This document shows positions 9,868 to 21,157 of a stretch of DNA of 64,000 nt, in pieces. The notes under the pieces were generated by a model that was not told the origin of the DNA, did no database searches, and was given only the letters and a program-made list of their open reading frames with translations. Made by a program: the position numbers and the translations under genes. Position 1 is the first letter of the stretch, and each line of letters begins with the position of its first letter. The stretch is from Iris pallida (Eukaryota > Streptophyta > Magnoliopsida > Asparagales > Iridaceae), in the NCBI GenBank assembly GCA_029216955.1, contig JANAVB010010791.1, positions 4,641,831 to 4,705,830 on the forward strand, written 5' to 3'.

Positions 9868-9938
9868 GGTATATATAACCTGACACCCTCAACCGAACTC
9901 GGGCCGAATTCGGTCCGAAGTCTGGCCGAATTCGCCTG
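9868..9938 (-). promoter_or_regulatory. Candidate internal promoter of the B extra ORF
   Basis: On the minus strand GGTTATATATACC (9868-9880) lies about 245 bp before the proposed ATG. Directly upstream are repeated GAATTCGG/GAGTTCGG words (9889-9938). A run of about 23 bases here (plus-strand CAACCGAACTCNGGCCGA...) also occurs in the B LTR at about 15838-15860, upstream of the LTR TATA box. This suggests that the extra ORF has its own LTR-like promoter. Confidence 0.55.
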
Positions 9939-10228
9939 GGTTTGGTTTGAAATACTTTCTTTTTCATTGGCTCATTTTAAATATTTAATTAAAAGATTAG
10001 TAATTTCAACCTTCAAATAACATAATTAATATCATTTTATAGATTAAATATCATTACACAGCGACTGTTTCAGATTAGCTGTAGGAGTACTGTCCCAGCT
10101 GGCGGAGGTTCACCGGGGAACTCTTAAGTACCGCTTCGCTTCAACCGTAGTTGTGGTGACAGACAGACTCTTTATTGGCTTGTCTCTAACACAGTTTTTG
10201 CATATTGAAATAAAATCATAAAATAAAA
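9939..10228. other. Spacer between RNase H and extra-ORF promoter
   Basis: AT-rich with no recognised feature. It separates the pol stop near 10229 from the extra ORF, so that ORF is not a simple continuation of pol. Confidence 0.5.
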
Positions 10229-10638
10229 TTAATTAATATTATTGACGTCCAAAATTCCTAATTCTCGACGTAAATAATTGAAATGATCTTCTGCTAGAGG
10301 TTTTGTGAAAATGTCAGCTAATTGATTCTCAGTATCTATGTATACAAGGTCAATATCTCCATTTTGATGATGATCTCTAAGAAAATGATGTCTAATCTCG
10401 ATATGTTTTGTACGAGAATGACATACAGGATTCTTAGTCAAATTAATAGTGCTCGTGTTATCACAGAAAATGGGAATATGTGTATAAATAAATCATAGTC
10501 TTCCAAGGTTTGTTTCATCCACAAAATCTGAGCACAACAACGTCCTGCGGCGATATACTCAGCCTCTGTTGTTGATAGGGCTACAGAATTTTGCTTTTTA
10601 CTAAACCATGAGACTAAAGCCTTGCCTAAGAAATACAT
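10229..10638 (-). pseudogene. pol: Copia RNase H (element B)
   Basis: Two adjacent frames carry Copia RNase H: VSWFSKKQNSVALSTTEAEY and AAGRCCAQILWMKQ in 10438-10638, then TKHIEIRHHFLRDHH and ENQLADIFTKPL in 10229-10441. The acidic TEAEY motif and the ADIFTKPL end are typical. A frameshift near 10440-10500 separates them. The domain degrades the RNA strand of the RNA/DNA hybrid during reverse transcription. Confidence 0.9.
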
Positions 10639-11034
10639 GTGCCACTGGTACTTTTTCTATCAACTTTGCATCCGGCAAAATCTGCATCCGAATAACCAGT
10701 AAGGTCAAAGGACTTAGTTTTGGGATACCACAAGCCAACAGAAGAAGTGCCCTTAAGGTATCAAAAGATACGCTTAACTGCGCACAGATGTGATTCCTTT
10801 GGATTAGCTTGAAAACGTGCACACAGGCAAACACTAAACATAATATCTGGACGACTAGCAGTTAAATAAAGTAAACTACGATCATACCTCGATACTTACG
10901 TGTGTCGACCGGCTTGCCTTGTTCATCAATATCGGAGTGCCAATAGGTTTGACATTGTCCAGGTCAAACTTTTTTAGCAAATCTTTTGTGTATTTGGCTT
11001 GATTTATGAATGTCCTATTGTCAGTTTGTTTGAT

Positions 11035-11813
11035 TTACAGTCCGAGAAAGAATTTCAGCTCTCCCATCATGCTCATCTCAAACTCATTCTGCATACACTT
11101 AGAAAATTCTTGACACAGAGATTCATCAGTAGATCCAAATATGATATCATCTACATAGACTTGTATTAAAAGAAGCTTACCATTAAAGAACTTAATAAAA
11201 AGTGTAGTATCAACCTTGCCTTTTGAAAATCCGTTGTCAAGTAGAAAAGAGCTTAGACGATCATACCAAGCACGAGGGACTTGTTTCAAACCATACAAAG
11301 CTTTCTTCAACTTGAAAACGATCAGGGTTTTTAAAATCTGTGAAACCTGGAGGTTGTGCTACTTTTCTTTTATAAAACCATTTAAAAATGCACTCTTGAC
11401 ATCCATTTGAAATAATTTGAAATCATGAAAACATGCAAATGCACATAACATGCGAATGGATTCTAATCTCGCAACTGGGGCATAAGTCTCATCATAGTTA
11501 CCTTCTTCTTGATTGTATCCTTGAGCTACGAGTCGAGCCTTATTACAGTCACTAAACTATTCTCATTCAGTTTATTTCGGAATACCCAACGGGTGCCAAT
11601 GACCGGACGATCAATAGGCTTGGGAACAAGTTCCCAAACTTGATTTCGTTCAAATTGGTTTAATTCCTCTTGCATAGCATCTATCCAAAAGCTATCACTA
11701 CATGCTTCATCAATAGTTTTGGGTTCTAGCTGTGAAATAAATGCAACACTAGAAACAATATCTCTACTGGATGTACGAGTACTTACACCTTTGGTAATGT
11801 CACCAATTACCAA
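11035..11813 (-). pseudogene. pol: Copia reverse transcriptase (element B)
   Basis: The first frame (11526-11813) has the N-terminal palm: FWIDAMQEELNQFERNQVWELV and PVIGTRWVFRNK. The second (11035-11310) has KKALYGLKQVPRAWYDRL and the catalytic YVDDI, with aspartates at about 11146-11151 kept. About 215 bp between them is out of frame. The sequence is Copia-type throughout (GLKQ.PRAWY, IFGSTDE). The catalytic motif survives but the frame does not. A degraded remainder of the domain continues to about 10640. Confidence 0.92.
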
Positions 11814-11932
11814 ATCCTTTGGATGATCAGCTGTAAATTTTAATCTTTTCGACAGACTCTGAAGGTAGCTGGTTCCTGGATCTTCTCTAGGAGGATCAGC
11901 TAGTGCCGAGCTTGGTTGAGAATCAGCTGTTG

Positions 11933-12770
11933 TTAAGCTTGGTACAGTTGGATCTTCGTCATTTTATCGATAGTCATTTGATTTAGTTCATCAAAAGTGA
12001 TGTTGATTGACTCTTCGATGATCATGGTTTGTTTGTTGAAGACTCTGTATCCTTTGCTCTTGGCCGCATAACCTAAAAATATACCTTCATCGGCCTTTTT
12101 GTCAAACTTTCCCAAATTGTCTTTTGTATTAAGAATAAAACATTTACAACCAAATATTCTAAAATATAAAACAGATGGAATTCTATCAAACCATAACTCA
12201 AATGGAGTCTTCTTCGATTTGGGTCGAATTAGAACTCTATTGAGAACAAAGCAAGCTGTATTGACAGCTTCAGCCCAGAAATATTTGGGTAGACTAAACT
12301 GATTTAACATCACTCTGGCCATTTCGGATAGAGTTCTGTTCTTACGTTCCACAACTCCATTTTGTTGTGGAGTCCTAGGGCAGGAGAACTCGTGTACAAA
12401 GCCGTGTGTGTCACAAAATTGCTCAAACTCTGCATTTTGAATTCGCCACCATGATCGCTTCTTATACGAGTGATCATGTAACCTTTTTCATTCTGAAATT
12501 TCTTGCAAAAGGCGACAAATTCGGATAATGCATCATTCTTGCATGTCAAGAAGTATACCCACGTGTATCTAGAGAAATCATCTACAATTACGAAAGCATA
12601 AAGATTACCTCCGAGGCTAGCAACTCTGCTAGGACCAAATAAGTCCATATAAAGCAATTGTAGAGGTCTAGTAGTACATACTGCGTTTACTGACTTGAAT
12701 GTGGATCTGGTAGCTTTGTTCTTTTCACATTGGCTGCATACCGAATCCTTCTTGAATATAATGTCCGGTA
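11933..12770 (-). pseudogene. pol: Copia integrase (element B)
   Basis: The zinc-binding part lies at about 12690-12850 (SVCSQCEKNKATRS visible). The core begins LLYMDLFGPS at 12657 and includes VIVDDFSRYTWVYFL and IRSDHGGEF. A frameshift near 12350-12400 moves the rest to 11933-12352 (MERKNRTLSEMARVML, then LPKYFWAEAVNTACFVLNR). The three catalytic acids (DLFGP, SDHGG, ERKNR) are all present across the two frames. It would insert element cDNA into chromosomes. Confidence 0.92.
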
Positions 12771-12867
12771 AACCGCGTACTAGTTTTTTTGGATAATCTT
12801 GATATTGTGTCCATATTTGCGTGACCGAGTCTCAAATGCCACAGATGACTCTCATCGCTTTTAGCCA

Positions 12868-13240
12868 TTAAGCATCTACCTGAAATGTTAGTTTCTTCCA
12901 ACAAATAGAAAACATTATGTTGTCTTCCCTGATACCTTCAAAGATAGTACTACCAGTTGAGCTATCAACTATAGTACATTTGTCTTTGCCAAAGTTGATG
13001 CCATAACCGTGATCAGCCAAATGACTTACGCTGAGTAGATTATGTTTCAACTCGGTAACGAGACAGACATCTTTAATAACAGGATAGGGAGACTTACCAA
13101 CATCACCGATACCAATAATATACCCTTTCAAGTTATTGCCGAAGGAAACATAGCCTTCTTCTTTTTTTTCGACAGTGTTGCAAATAGTGTAGCGTCACCG
13201 GTCATATGCCGTGAGCAACCGCTGTCGAGGATCCATTTGC
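12868..13240 (-). pseudogene. pol: Copia protease and gag-pre-integrase segment (element B)
   Basis: KWILDSGCSRHMTGD, with the catalytic DSG at about 13218-13226, marks the aspartic protease. After a frameshift near 13135 comes the pre-integrase segment: VCLVTELKHNLLSVSHLADHGY. The protease active site is intact. The gag frame ends at 13243 in another frame, so gag and protease are no longer joined. Confidence 0.88.
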
Positions 13241-13242
13241 TT

Positions 13243-15098
13243 CTAGCATGTGAAGGGTGTTCCACCTACAAAACAGTTTGCAGATGAAACTTTTGGTACC
13301 CATTTCTTGTAGGGTCCTAAAATGTTAGCCTTTGGTATCCAAGCATAAATATTTAAATCAACAAGCTTTCTGATTCTACATGTAGATGAAATATGACCAA
13401 TGAGGCCACAATAATGACATTTTGCATGTCGAGTGTTGAAAGCTGAGTGGTATGCATGGTTGGTAGGTTTAGGTTTTCTAGTATAGAAGAAAGCATGCTT
13501 ATAATCCTGTTTGGGCTTAACCTTTTGGGGTAAAGGTTTGATAGAGTTAGGTCTGACAGTGTTTGGCTTGGGAATGTTTCGATTTTTCGGTAAGTGACAC
13601 GTGTTAGGATAGGAAGCAGCAGGCTCAGGCTGTTTTCCTAACCTAATTTCCAATCTTTTAGAAGTGTCATATAACTTAGTATAATCAGAAGTGAGTGTTT
13701 CCATTCTGATTTGTGCACTTTGAAGACTTTTTTTCTCTTTAGAAAGTTCTTCCTTGAGTTGGTCAATCACTTTGTCTTTCTCTTCAGATGACTTGGTAGT
13801 CTTGTGTAATAAGAGCTTTATTGAAGAAAGCTCACCAGACTCACTAACATTATTTCTAACCTCAGCTAGTAGGTCGGTAAGTCTACCTATTTCACCTTTG
13901 TACTCTTTGAGTACCTTCTTAGAGGTCTGATACTTGCTACGCAGTTTCCTGTAATCAGTCATCAGGTCACTGAAGGCATCTCCTAATTGCTCAAAGATGA
14001 AGTCATCATAAGTATCAACTACAGGTTCAGTAGGTACCTGATCGGATGCCATAAAGCATACGTTTGCAGCGTCTTCTGATTGTTCGTCTTCTGAGTTGCT
14101 GGCTTTACTTTCATGCCATATGCTGGTATTGGCATATCTCCTAGATGTTGATCTCTTCAGGTTCCCTTTTTCATACCTGTTGCTCTTCTTGCTTGATGAT
14201 GAGTTTGTAGGACAATCCTTCTTATGTGTCCCTTCTTCTTGCAGTCGTAGCAGACAGCATCATCTTGATACCAGTTGTTGTTGCTGTTGTTTTCTTTGGC
14301 TCTCTTCTCATATCTCATGAATCTTTGAATTTCCTTGCTAGAGTGCTTGATCTTCAGCATCAGATTCACTGCTGTCTGAGTCACCTTCAGCAGCTTTTCT
14401 GCTGTTGAAAGCCATCGTCTTCTCCTTTGGTGCAGGCTTTTCAAAATCTTGTAGCTCCAGTTCATGAGTGAGTAGCTTACCCATGAATACTTCGAGGGAC
14501 ATAGTTATGAGGTCGTTCCCTTCAATGATTGCAGTAGCCTTCGGAATCCAGTTCTTGGTAAGTGCTCGCAGGAGTTTGCGAATCTTTTCATGGTTACTGT
14601 ACTCTTTGCCTAGGGAGGACAAAGGATTTACAATATCTAAGAATCTTTCGAACATTTGAGTAACTGTTTTGTTGGGCTTCATCTTTAACACCTCATACTC
14701 TTGAGTAAGTCTGCTGACTTTAGATTCTTTGACTTGAGTCGTGCCTTCATGTGTGACTTCAAGTAGCTTCCATACTTCATTAGCCGTTGTGCAGATAGAC
14801 ACCCTGTTAAATTCAGTTCTGTCTAAAGCACAAATAGAACATTAATAGCATGTGCGTCAAGACTGGCCTTTTTCTTTTCCTCCTCTGTATATCTGCTATG
14901 GGGTTTTTCAACTAAAACTCCATCAACATTTATACGAGGTGGCTTTTGATAGCCATCAATAACAATAGACCATAAATCAAAGTCAAGAGATTTCAAGAAG
15001 AAACTCATCCATGTTTTCCAATAGGTATAGTTTGTACCATCAAACAGTGGAGGTCTGTTTGTGGCCTGGCCTTCACTTGTGAATTTCACAGTTGCCAT
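13243..15098 (-). pseudogene. gag: Copia gag with coiled coil and zinc knuckles (element B)
   Basis: The ATG at 15096-15098 starts MATVKFTSEGQATNRPPLFDGTNYTYW, the usual N-terminus of plant Copia gag. The next frame (14338-14802) has the UBN2-type domain (ANEVWKLLEVTHEGTTQVK, TQMFERFLDIVNPL). A first knuckle CYDCKKKGHIR near 14240-14270 is broken by a one-base shift before its last Cys. The last frame (13243-14052) has a long charged coiled coil (DLMTDYRKLRSKYQTSKK through about residue 130) and an intact knuckle CHYCGLIGHISSTC. Start, order and coiled coil fit Sirevirus gag. At least three frame breaks. Confidence 0.88.
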
Positions 15099-15177
15099 GT
15101 GTTGTGTTGTAATCTATATAACAGTTAATAAAATAAATAAATAATTGCACTGTTACCTTGCTTTACCTGTAACACCC

Positions 15178-15189
15178 GCTCTGATACCA
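15178..15189 (-). other. Primer-binding site, initiator tRNA-Met (element B)
   Basis: On the minus strand TGGTATCAGAGC follows the 5' LTR end (ACA, then AT spacer). This is the standard complement of plant tRNA-iMet. The short leader 15099-15177 between it and the gag ATG shows nothing else. Confidence 0.95.
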
Positions 15190-15191
15190 AT

Positions 15192-16236
15192 TGTAGGAAC
15201 GAAATTGTAAAGCACAATACTCTAGAGGGGGGGTGAATAGAGTAGGCAGCAAAAAATTGCTAATAAAAAATGTTAGCACAAGATCACAGAATAATAATCA
15301 CAACTAAGTAAATTAAAGGCAGAGATAAGAAAGCAAACGCAAAGACAGCGATGTATACTGGTTTTCCTCTGTTGAGGACTAATCCAGTCGGTAGAACTCT
15401 TGCTACCAGTTGAATCCACTATTGGCAAACCGCAAGTTTTCTTACGAAGTCCTTGCAACTTCTACAACGCGAGCTTTGATACGAAGAACTCGTCCAACTT
15501 CAAATGTGAAGAGGTATTCTTCAATCAAGCCTTCTGATTACAATCTCTCATAAACTTCTAGATCGTACCGCACTGGCAAATTGACTAGAGGATTGTAATT
15601 GGCTTGGGATCTGAAATTTAAAGCTCAAGAAAAACTCTTTGGAAGACTGAAAGCTTTAGATAGAGAGAAGATTGAAAGTGAATGAGTGAGTTGAAATGAT
15701 CGAAATCCTTCTCTATTTATAGGAATTCCAAAGACAGAATTCTGACAGAATTCGGGCAGAACTCGATGAGAAAATCTCGTCAAATCCGCAACTGCAGGAG
15801 GACCAAGTTCCAGAGAATTCAAAAATCAAACGGCCACCAACCGAACTCTGGCCGAGTTCTGTCAGGGTTAGGTTAGGGTTTTAAAATCAAATTTTGGGGA
15901 TTTTTGAAAACCTTTTTGAAAACCTTTTTGAAGCTTTTGTTAAAAAGAATGTTTTTCAAAACAAAGGATATTTTAAAAGTATTTTGAAAACATTTTGGAA
16001 TAGCCTATTTGCCAGAACGACTCGGTATAACGTATTCCTAGACTCAATAAAATAAAAAATACATTGCTTAAAGGAAATACAGACTCGAGCAGGCAAACAT
16101 AGCTTCGGTCTTGAACTGTAGATAACTGTTCTTGTTCATGTCCAAGAGTCCGATACATCTTGACTAGCTTCAAATATCCAGACAGAGTTTGATCAATTAT
16201 TAAAATCAGGTTGACCATATGACCAATGGGCCAACA
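15192..16236 (-). repeat. Element B 5' LTR, 1045 bp
   Basis: On the minus strand it starts TGTTGGCCC at 16236 and ends in TACA at 15192. It contains the LTR TATA box and GAATTC/GAGTTC-rich upstream sequence. Its first 76 bases match 7703-7778. Confidence 0.9.
15713..15722 (-). promoter_or_regulatory. LTR TATA box (element B)
   Basis: CTATAAATAG on the minus strand, preceded within about 55 bp by three GAATTC/GARTTC words (about 15723-15765), and about 115 bp further upstream by the 23-base block shared with the extra-ORF promoter. Confidence 0.7.
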
Positions 16237-17375
16237 GTTGTGACGTGTGTTGCTCTAAAATAGGACTCAGATACTCCAACTAAGACTCATATCTCAACAG
16301 ATAGGATATCAGGCGAGTACATTCTCTGACCGTTTAATACTTGTTAGGAATTATATTCTTGTCATATTTTAATTTACTTGATGCTGACACGACATTACAT
16401 ATTAGTACTATATGGATCTTACATGAGATGTTATCCCCCTCGGGTGCATCGAATACATCGTGTCATGTGCTTTTTAAGAACACCATGTATTTTGTGGACT
16501 CTTATTATTCATGTATACTCATGTGCTCTCATGTACTCTCATGATCTCATGAGCTTCATGTATAAACTATCATGTACAATAATATAAGCTGTCTAGATCC
16601 TTGTGTATTGATTAGGGCATGGGGGAGTAGAAATAGTGATTTGAACAATTCCAAAGTAGTGTAATCATGTACAAACTTTTAGTGTAATCATGTGCAAATC
16701 AAGCCGTTCATATGTCTATCTTGTACTCTAAATCACATAGTTACTTACAGTTCTCTATCATTATATATTGATGGACTTGTTTATCAGTTTTCTCTCTTTT
16801 TTTTATGCTTATTCTTACAGCGTTTCATGTATCTTAGCCTATCGCATGCTTTATTTTTCTGTCAAGATATGAACTATGTGAGATTTATTGTGCTCGTTCC
16901 CGTCCTGATTGGACTATTGAAAATATTACAGGTGATGAGGAGGAGTTCTGTCCTACGTATTATGGCACAGGCTTAGATATCACCGATGACTTGGACCCTC
17001 AGGAGGATCCTACAGTTGCTGAAGACTTGCCTATTGTCTAGATTAGATATCTAGACTAGTTTCTCACTAATTGTCTTATTCATGTACTTTCAGTTTCTGG
17101 ATATTGATATATGTTTGTATATTCAGATATTACTCTCATTGTAGCCGGTTGGGAATTACTCTTTATCTTATATTTTCATCTATTCTATTTATTCTATCTT
17201 AGATGCTGTGATAGAGTTGTACCTTTATATTGTTCTCTTTTTGGAGTGTATATCATTAAAAATGTTTAGTTATTGGTAGATGTGGTAACCTAGGACAGCG
17301 TTCTACCGCCGACACTGCGGCGTAGGCTAGACATACCCATTTCTTGTGCCCTTAAACTAGTTACGGGTCGTGACA
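16237..17375 (+). repeat. Element C: partial LTR related to the A LTR
   Basis: It follows the last ~1.28 kb of the A LTR (from about 6420) through many shared blocks and ends with the U5 module and GGGTCGTGACA at 17375. Its left part is missing because B inserted into it. Divergence from A is high, so it is a relative, not a copy. Beyond it the D antisense frame resumes at once, with candidate duplicate CTAGT at 17376-17380. Whether it is a solo LTR or part of a full element cannot be seen. Confidence 0.8.
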
Positions 17376-18050
17376 CTAGTTGATTAAGGTCATCCACAAG
17401 AGCTGGGTGATTGGAGCTCCCAGTGCCACTACCTTCTGATGCCGGCTCTTCCTTTACTGAAACTTTGACTTTAGAAATTATTTCCTTCTTAATAGTCACC
17501 AACTTCTCTTTCACATAAGACAACACTTCCTCTTTGACGGCGACCTCGATTTTCGGGATCACCATTGATGCTGCAGAAAGGCAAAATAAAGAGTTAAAAG
17601 CATAAAAATGTCCTTACAAGCTAAGGCATGTCATTCGCGCGGCTTAGTATGACAAATTCTAAATTCGTGCAACAGTTTCTGTGGACAAATTGACAAAATT
17701 GTGTTTCACACGACACACATTGAGTAAACAAAGGGTGCGCGCGTTTTGCTTGTTCACCAACACTCTGAAAGAGGTGGCAAAGATTGTGAATAGTGGCACA
17801 AACCAACACTCTGAAAGAGGTGATTGACACCGGCTTTAGTTCGCGTAAACCATCAGATGGCGCCAACTCTCGAATTGTGCCAGTTGTACTGTTCGTCTTC
17901 CCCGACCAGTTTCTCACCTTCGAGAGCGGGGTTGGCATCTTTGCCTTTCGTTGACGGCAACACGTATTCAGGCACCCGCAACGATGGCACGCATGACGTA
18001 GTTCCATCTACCTTCTTCCCTTTCTCTGTTGCAGATCTCTTGGGTGCCAT
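17376..18050 (-). pseudogene. Antisense extra gene of element D, decayed
   Basis: The first exon starts at the ATG at 18048-18050 in a good plant context (GCCATGGC) and reads MAPKRSATEKGKK, then a charged stretch to a stop at 17853. Degenerate frame continues to about 17630. A pyrimidine-rich TTTCTGCAG acceptor near 17571 precedes a second open block (MVIPKIEVAVKEEVL, then a Lys/Glu-rich, probably coiled-coil segment to NHPALVDDLNQLV), cut at 17376 by the C LTR. Antisense extra genes between pol and the 3' LTR are known in Tat/Ogre elements. Function unknown; no catalytic motif seen. Confidence 0.55.
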
Positions 18051-18156
18051 GGCCGACAGTAAGGAAAGCTTCGCGAGTTTGGAAGGAGAAGAAGAACGAA
18101 GATAGTTTGAGAAAGAAAATTTCTAAAGTAAAGAACTCTCTCTCTCGAACCCGTAG

Positions 18157-18170
18157 GCTATTTATAGCCT
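18157..18170 (-). promoter_or_regulatory. TATA box of the D antisense gene
   Basis: GGCTATAAATAGCC, a palindrome with a consensus plant TATA core, lies about 110 bp upstream of the antisense ATG. The stretch between is CT-rich on the minus strand, like a plant 5' leader. It points away from the element's own transcription. Confidence 0.55.
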
Positions 18171-18312
18171 AAGCTCACGCGTAACAGCCGCGAGAATCGT
18201 GCACGAAATACGGGTCTGTTGATTTTGGGCGTACTAATCCGCGAGAACGCTTCTTATTCAAAGTATTTCAAATTTTAAAATTTTTAAAATTTGAAAACTT
18301 TGAAGGGGGTCA

Positions 18313-19128
18313 TGTAGAAGCTTAAAATATATCAAAAATAGTGCATAGTGCCATTCACAAATGGCGCTGGAATTCATTCATCAAATGGTTCCTAGTGCAT
18401 AATAGCGCCCAAACACCAATTCGTGCCACTTTCAGAGAGCGTGGGCTGCCACCTGGCAATCTTCCTCAAAAAGCTAAGCTGTCAGTCGTGATGACTGACA
18501 AAACGTCAGTCGATGAAAATCTCTTCGAATCTTGAGCACGCAGCGTTCGAAAAGATTTTGTCAGACTCGTCATAATAATGGCTGTTTGTTTCTCCACGCC
18601 ATTCATCAATGGTGCAAAGTGATTAAACTCTTCATACTCGGTGCTTTCCACAGTTAGCGCCAATCGAAAGTTGGCACCAATCAATCAATCATTATCCAGA
18701 AGCAGGTAGATGACATGGTGTGCATGCCATTAATCTCGAAGAACGCACACAACACAGTCCATGACCAAGCGCACTTATCTTATAGGATGCCATGCATCAT
18801 ATTCAATTAAGCCAACCGTTCGTACGGCTGGGTGATTGTGCGCCAACCAGTACAGAATCAACCGACGTGCCAATTCGGATAACTACTTAACAGTTATCTT
18901 AAAACTTTATAAATAGAGTTCAAAATCACTTTCCAAGCATCACTAATGATCAAAATCACCCGAGAAGTTGCTACAGCACGTTCATAAGCTTTTTCTCTCC
19001 AACATCGCATAGTCCAAGGGATAAAGTGATCATCTTCTGATCAGATTCTGATAGTTGTACTTCTCCATAAATCAATTGTACTTTTCTAGTTTTCTTAGTT
19101 TGTATTTACACTTTTGTTCTTGCAAACA
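18313..19128 (+). repeat. Element D 3' LTR, 816 bp
   Basis: It starts TGTAGAAGCTTAAAATAT and ends TTGCAAACA, aligning with the E LTR at 44476-45401, including the TATAAATAGAG promoter (18909-18919 here) and the AAAGTGATC...GATCAGATTC block. It carries scattered GCGCC/GTGCC words, fewer than in E. Confidence 0.8.
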
Positions 19129-19824
19129 ACTCTGTGTGCAAAGAATCATCCACATGGGTGAAGATCAAATCGGGTCTCCGATACAGAACGACACACGTAA
19201 ATGTCAATACATAATTCGATCGTTTCTCGATCAAAACCATACACGACCAAGCCTTGCTACTTACCATAATGATCGGTAGCAAACTGCATGCAACTTATAT
19301 AGGTATCTATAAGAAATCCAAAGAAAATTCAATGTCAAAATCTCAAAACAAAACCAAATAAACACATACATTCATATATGCATAAGAAAATCCATGAATC
19401 GAGATCGAGAGCAAGTTGCACTTGCCTACGGGAGGACGATGCGACCGAGATGAACCCTAGCGTGTTGTGACAATGAGTGTCCACCTTAGGGTCAGCTCAA
19501 AAACACAAATCACGCTCCCATAACTCGTGAACTTACTTTAGGTGAAAGAGAGGAATGGGAGAGTGAGAGACAACTTTGAATAAAGAGAGAAAAAGTGACG
19601 GAATGAGGGAATAATATATTAATGAAGGTTTATATATAATCAGAGAGATAATGGTTGTTGGATCTCGATTCAACGATCAAGGTCGATCAAAAAAACCCTT
19701 GTTGATGGTGATTTTTTTTTTCAAACAGTATGCCGATGATTTACGTAGGCAGAAAATAAAGGGTTTGTCCTTCCATTTGGGTATCCGATCTAATCGCGGA
19801 TCCTAATATGGGTCGATGACATTC
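19129..19824. other. Flank between element D and the CACTA relict
   Basis: About 700 bp without a convincing ORF or repeat. It may be the sequence D inserted into. Nothing identifiable. Confidence 0.4.
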
Positions 19825-21157
19825 ACAACAAAAATATTGTAAGTTAGCGACGAAATAGCGACTGAAAAGGTCCGTCACTAGATCAAATGTTGCTGTGAAG
19901 ATTCTGTCGCTATAACGACACTTAGCGATGTTTTTACGACAGAAATATAATGACGTCTTGGCGACGTAAGAAAAGAGTAGCTAAGCCAGCGACAACTTTA
20001 ACGAAGGCATGTCGACTTCTTTTGGTTCTATTTTTTGGTTTTTCTTCCAGTAGATTATCGACGAAAATGTATTACAATTCTGTCGCTAATCTATCGTTAG
20101 TGTTTTCATTAGCAATGTTGTTTAGCTTCGAAATACCAACATTTTATAATACATGTTTTGGCTCATTTTTTGTACTAAACAACACGTTAGTGACAGAAAA
20201 TTTTCATATTTCTGTTGCTAACCATCACCATACTAAGATTTCTCAGTTTTTCGTCGCTAGTCCGTCTTTCAGGCGTCACTATTCTATCGTAAATTTGTCG
20301 TTATGTTGATATTTTCCCCAAATTCAGTTTTTCCTTCTACCATATTACCTGAAATAATACATATATATAACAATAATGTTCACATATTCCAGTCACAGAT
20401 GCATATTCAAATACATACAATAACACACACAAATGAGCATGAAATCGAACATACAAATCTGAACGGTCATTGACTGACCTCTCTTTTCGATCTGATCCAA
20501 CTCTAGAAACATGCAAATCTCAAACCCGAACGCTTCTATCATCTCCAACTCAAGCTCCAAACCAAGCTCTGACCTCGGATCTGGAACATAGTAAGCTTTT
20601 TGTTCACTTCTCTGACTTCAATACCCGTCGTCGACCGCTCTGTGATCTCATTTAAGCTATCCCGGATCCTCTCCTTACCGACTCACCTCCCTCTTCTTGA
20701 CTTGAGCTTTCCTCCTCCACTACCATTCAAACTCTATTCCCGCCATCACAGGGCAACCTTGAGGTCAATAAGCAACCGTCTTCTCTTTCAAAGCGGGTTA
20801 GGAACCACCTTTAGTGAAGGCTGAGTCAACAACTGATTTTCGTTCTCCTTTTCCGCCAGAAAAATTATATCCAAACGACCACAAAATACTGTAACTCCAA
20901 ATACATACAATGTACGTACAAGTTTGCGAATAAAAAATAAAGCCACTATAGTTTAAACATCGAAAACATAAAAAAATCTATCAACTCAACGGCGGGGGTG
21001 GCGACGGTGGCGGTGGTGACGGCTCGTCATGTACTGTATCATGACTATGCTGATGATTTGCTATAGCTCCTCAGGAGTAATAACAACCAGAGGAGGAGCA
21101 TGAGCCATTTGAGGAGCTGGAGTAGACGCATGAGCCAGTGGAGGAGCTGGAGTGTCA
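19825..21157 (-). mobile_element. Degenerate CACTA relict
   Basis: CACAACAAAAATAT at about 19825 looks like a mutated CACTACAAAAAATA end. It is followed to about 20310 by dense GCGAC/GTCGC words like the subterminal repeats of the CACTA element at 22333. At 20970-21157 the minus strand reads TPAPPLAHASTPAPQMAHAP and a short Pro/His tail, a low-complexity stretch that may be the end of an accessory protein. The other end is missing; sequence changes abruptly at about 21157. The piece 20311-20970 holds nothing I recognise. Confidence 0.45.

Larger units (their letters stand above)
7703..16236 (-). mobile_element. Element B: Copia (Sirevirus-like) retrotransposon with extra ORF
   Basis: On the minus strand it runs 5' LTR (16236-15192), tRNA-iMet primer site, gag, protease, integrase, RT, RNase H, an extra ORF, several polypurine tracts and 76 bp of 3' LTR. 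This is the Copia order. The coiled-coil gag with zinc knuckles, the downstream extra (env-like) ORF and the repeated GGGGGAG tracts suggest the Sirevirus (SIRE/Maximus) lineage. The coding region is frameshifted many times. The rest of the 3' LTR should lie left of the window, displaced by insertion of A. B itself lies in the C LTR; candidate duplicate GTTGT at 16237-16241. Confidence 0.85.
17376..19128 (+). mobile_element. Element D: 3' end of a Tat/Ogre-type element
   Basis: An antisense extra gene is followed by a purine tract (GAAGGGGG, about 18302-18309) and a complete LTR. The LTR aligns with that of element E and the gene arrangement is the same as in E. The rest of D lies left of the window beyond A, B and C. 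Candidate target duplicate on the right: ACTCT at 19129-19133. Confidence 0.75.

Noticed and set aside
13135..13245. Possible programmed frameshift between gag and protease in element B
   Set aside because: Many other frameshifts occur in this copy and no slippery site with a downstream structure stands out; simple decay is enough.
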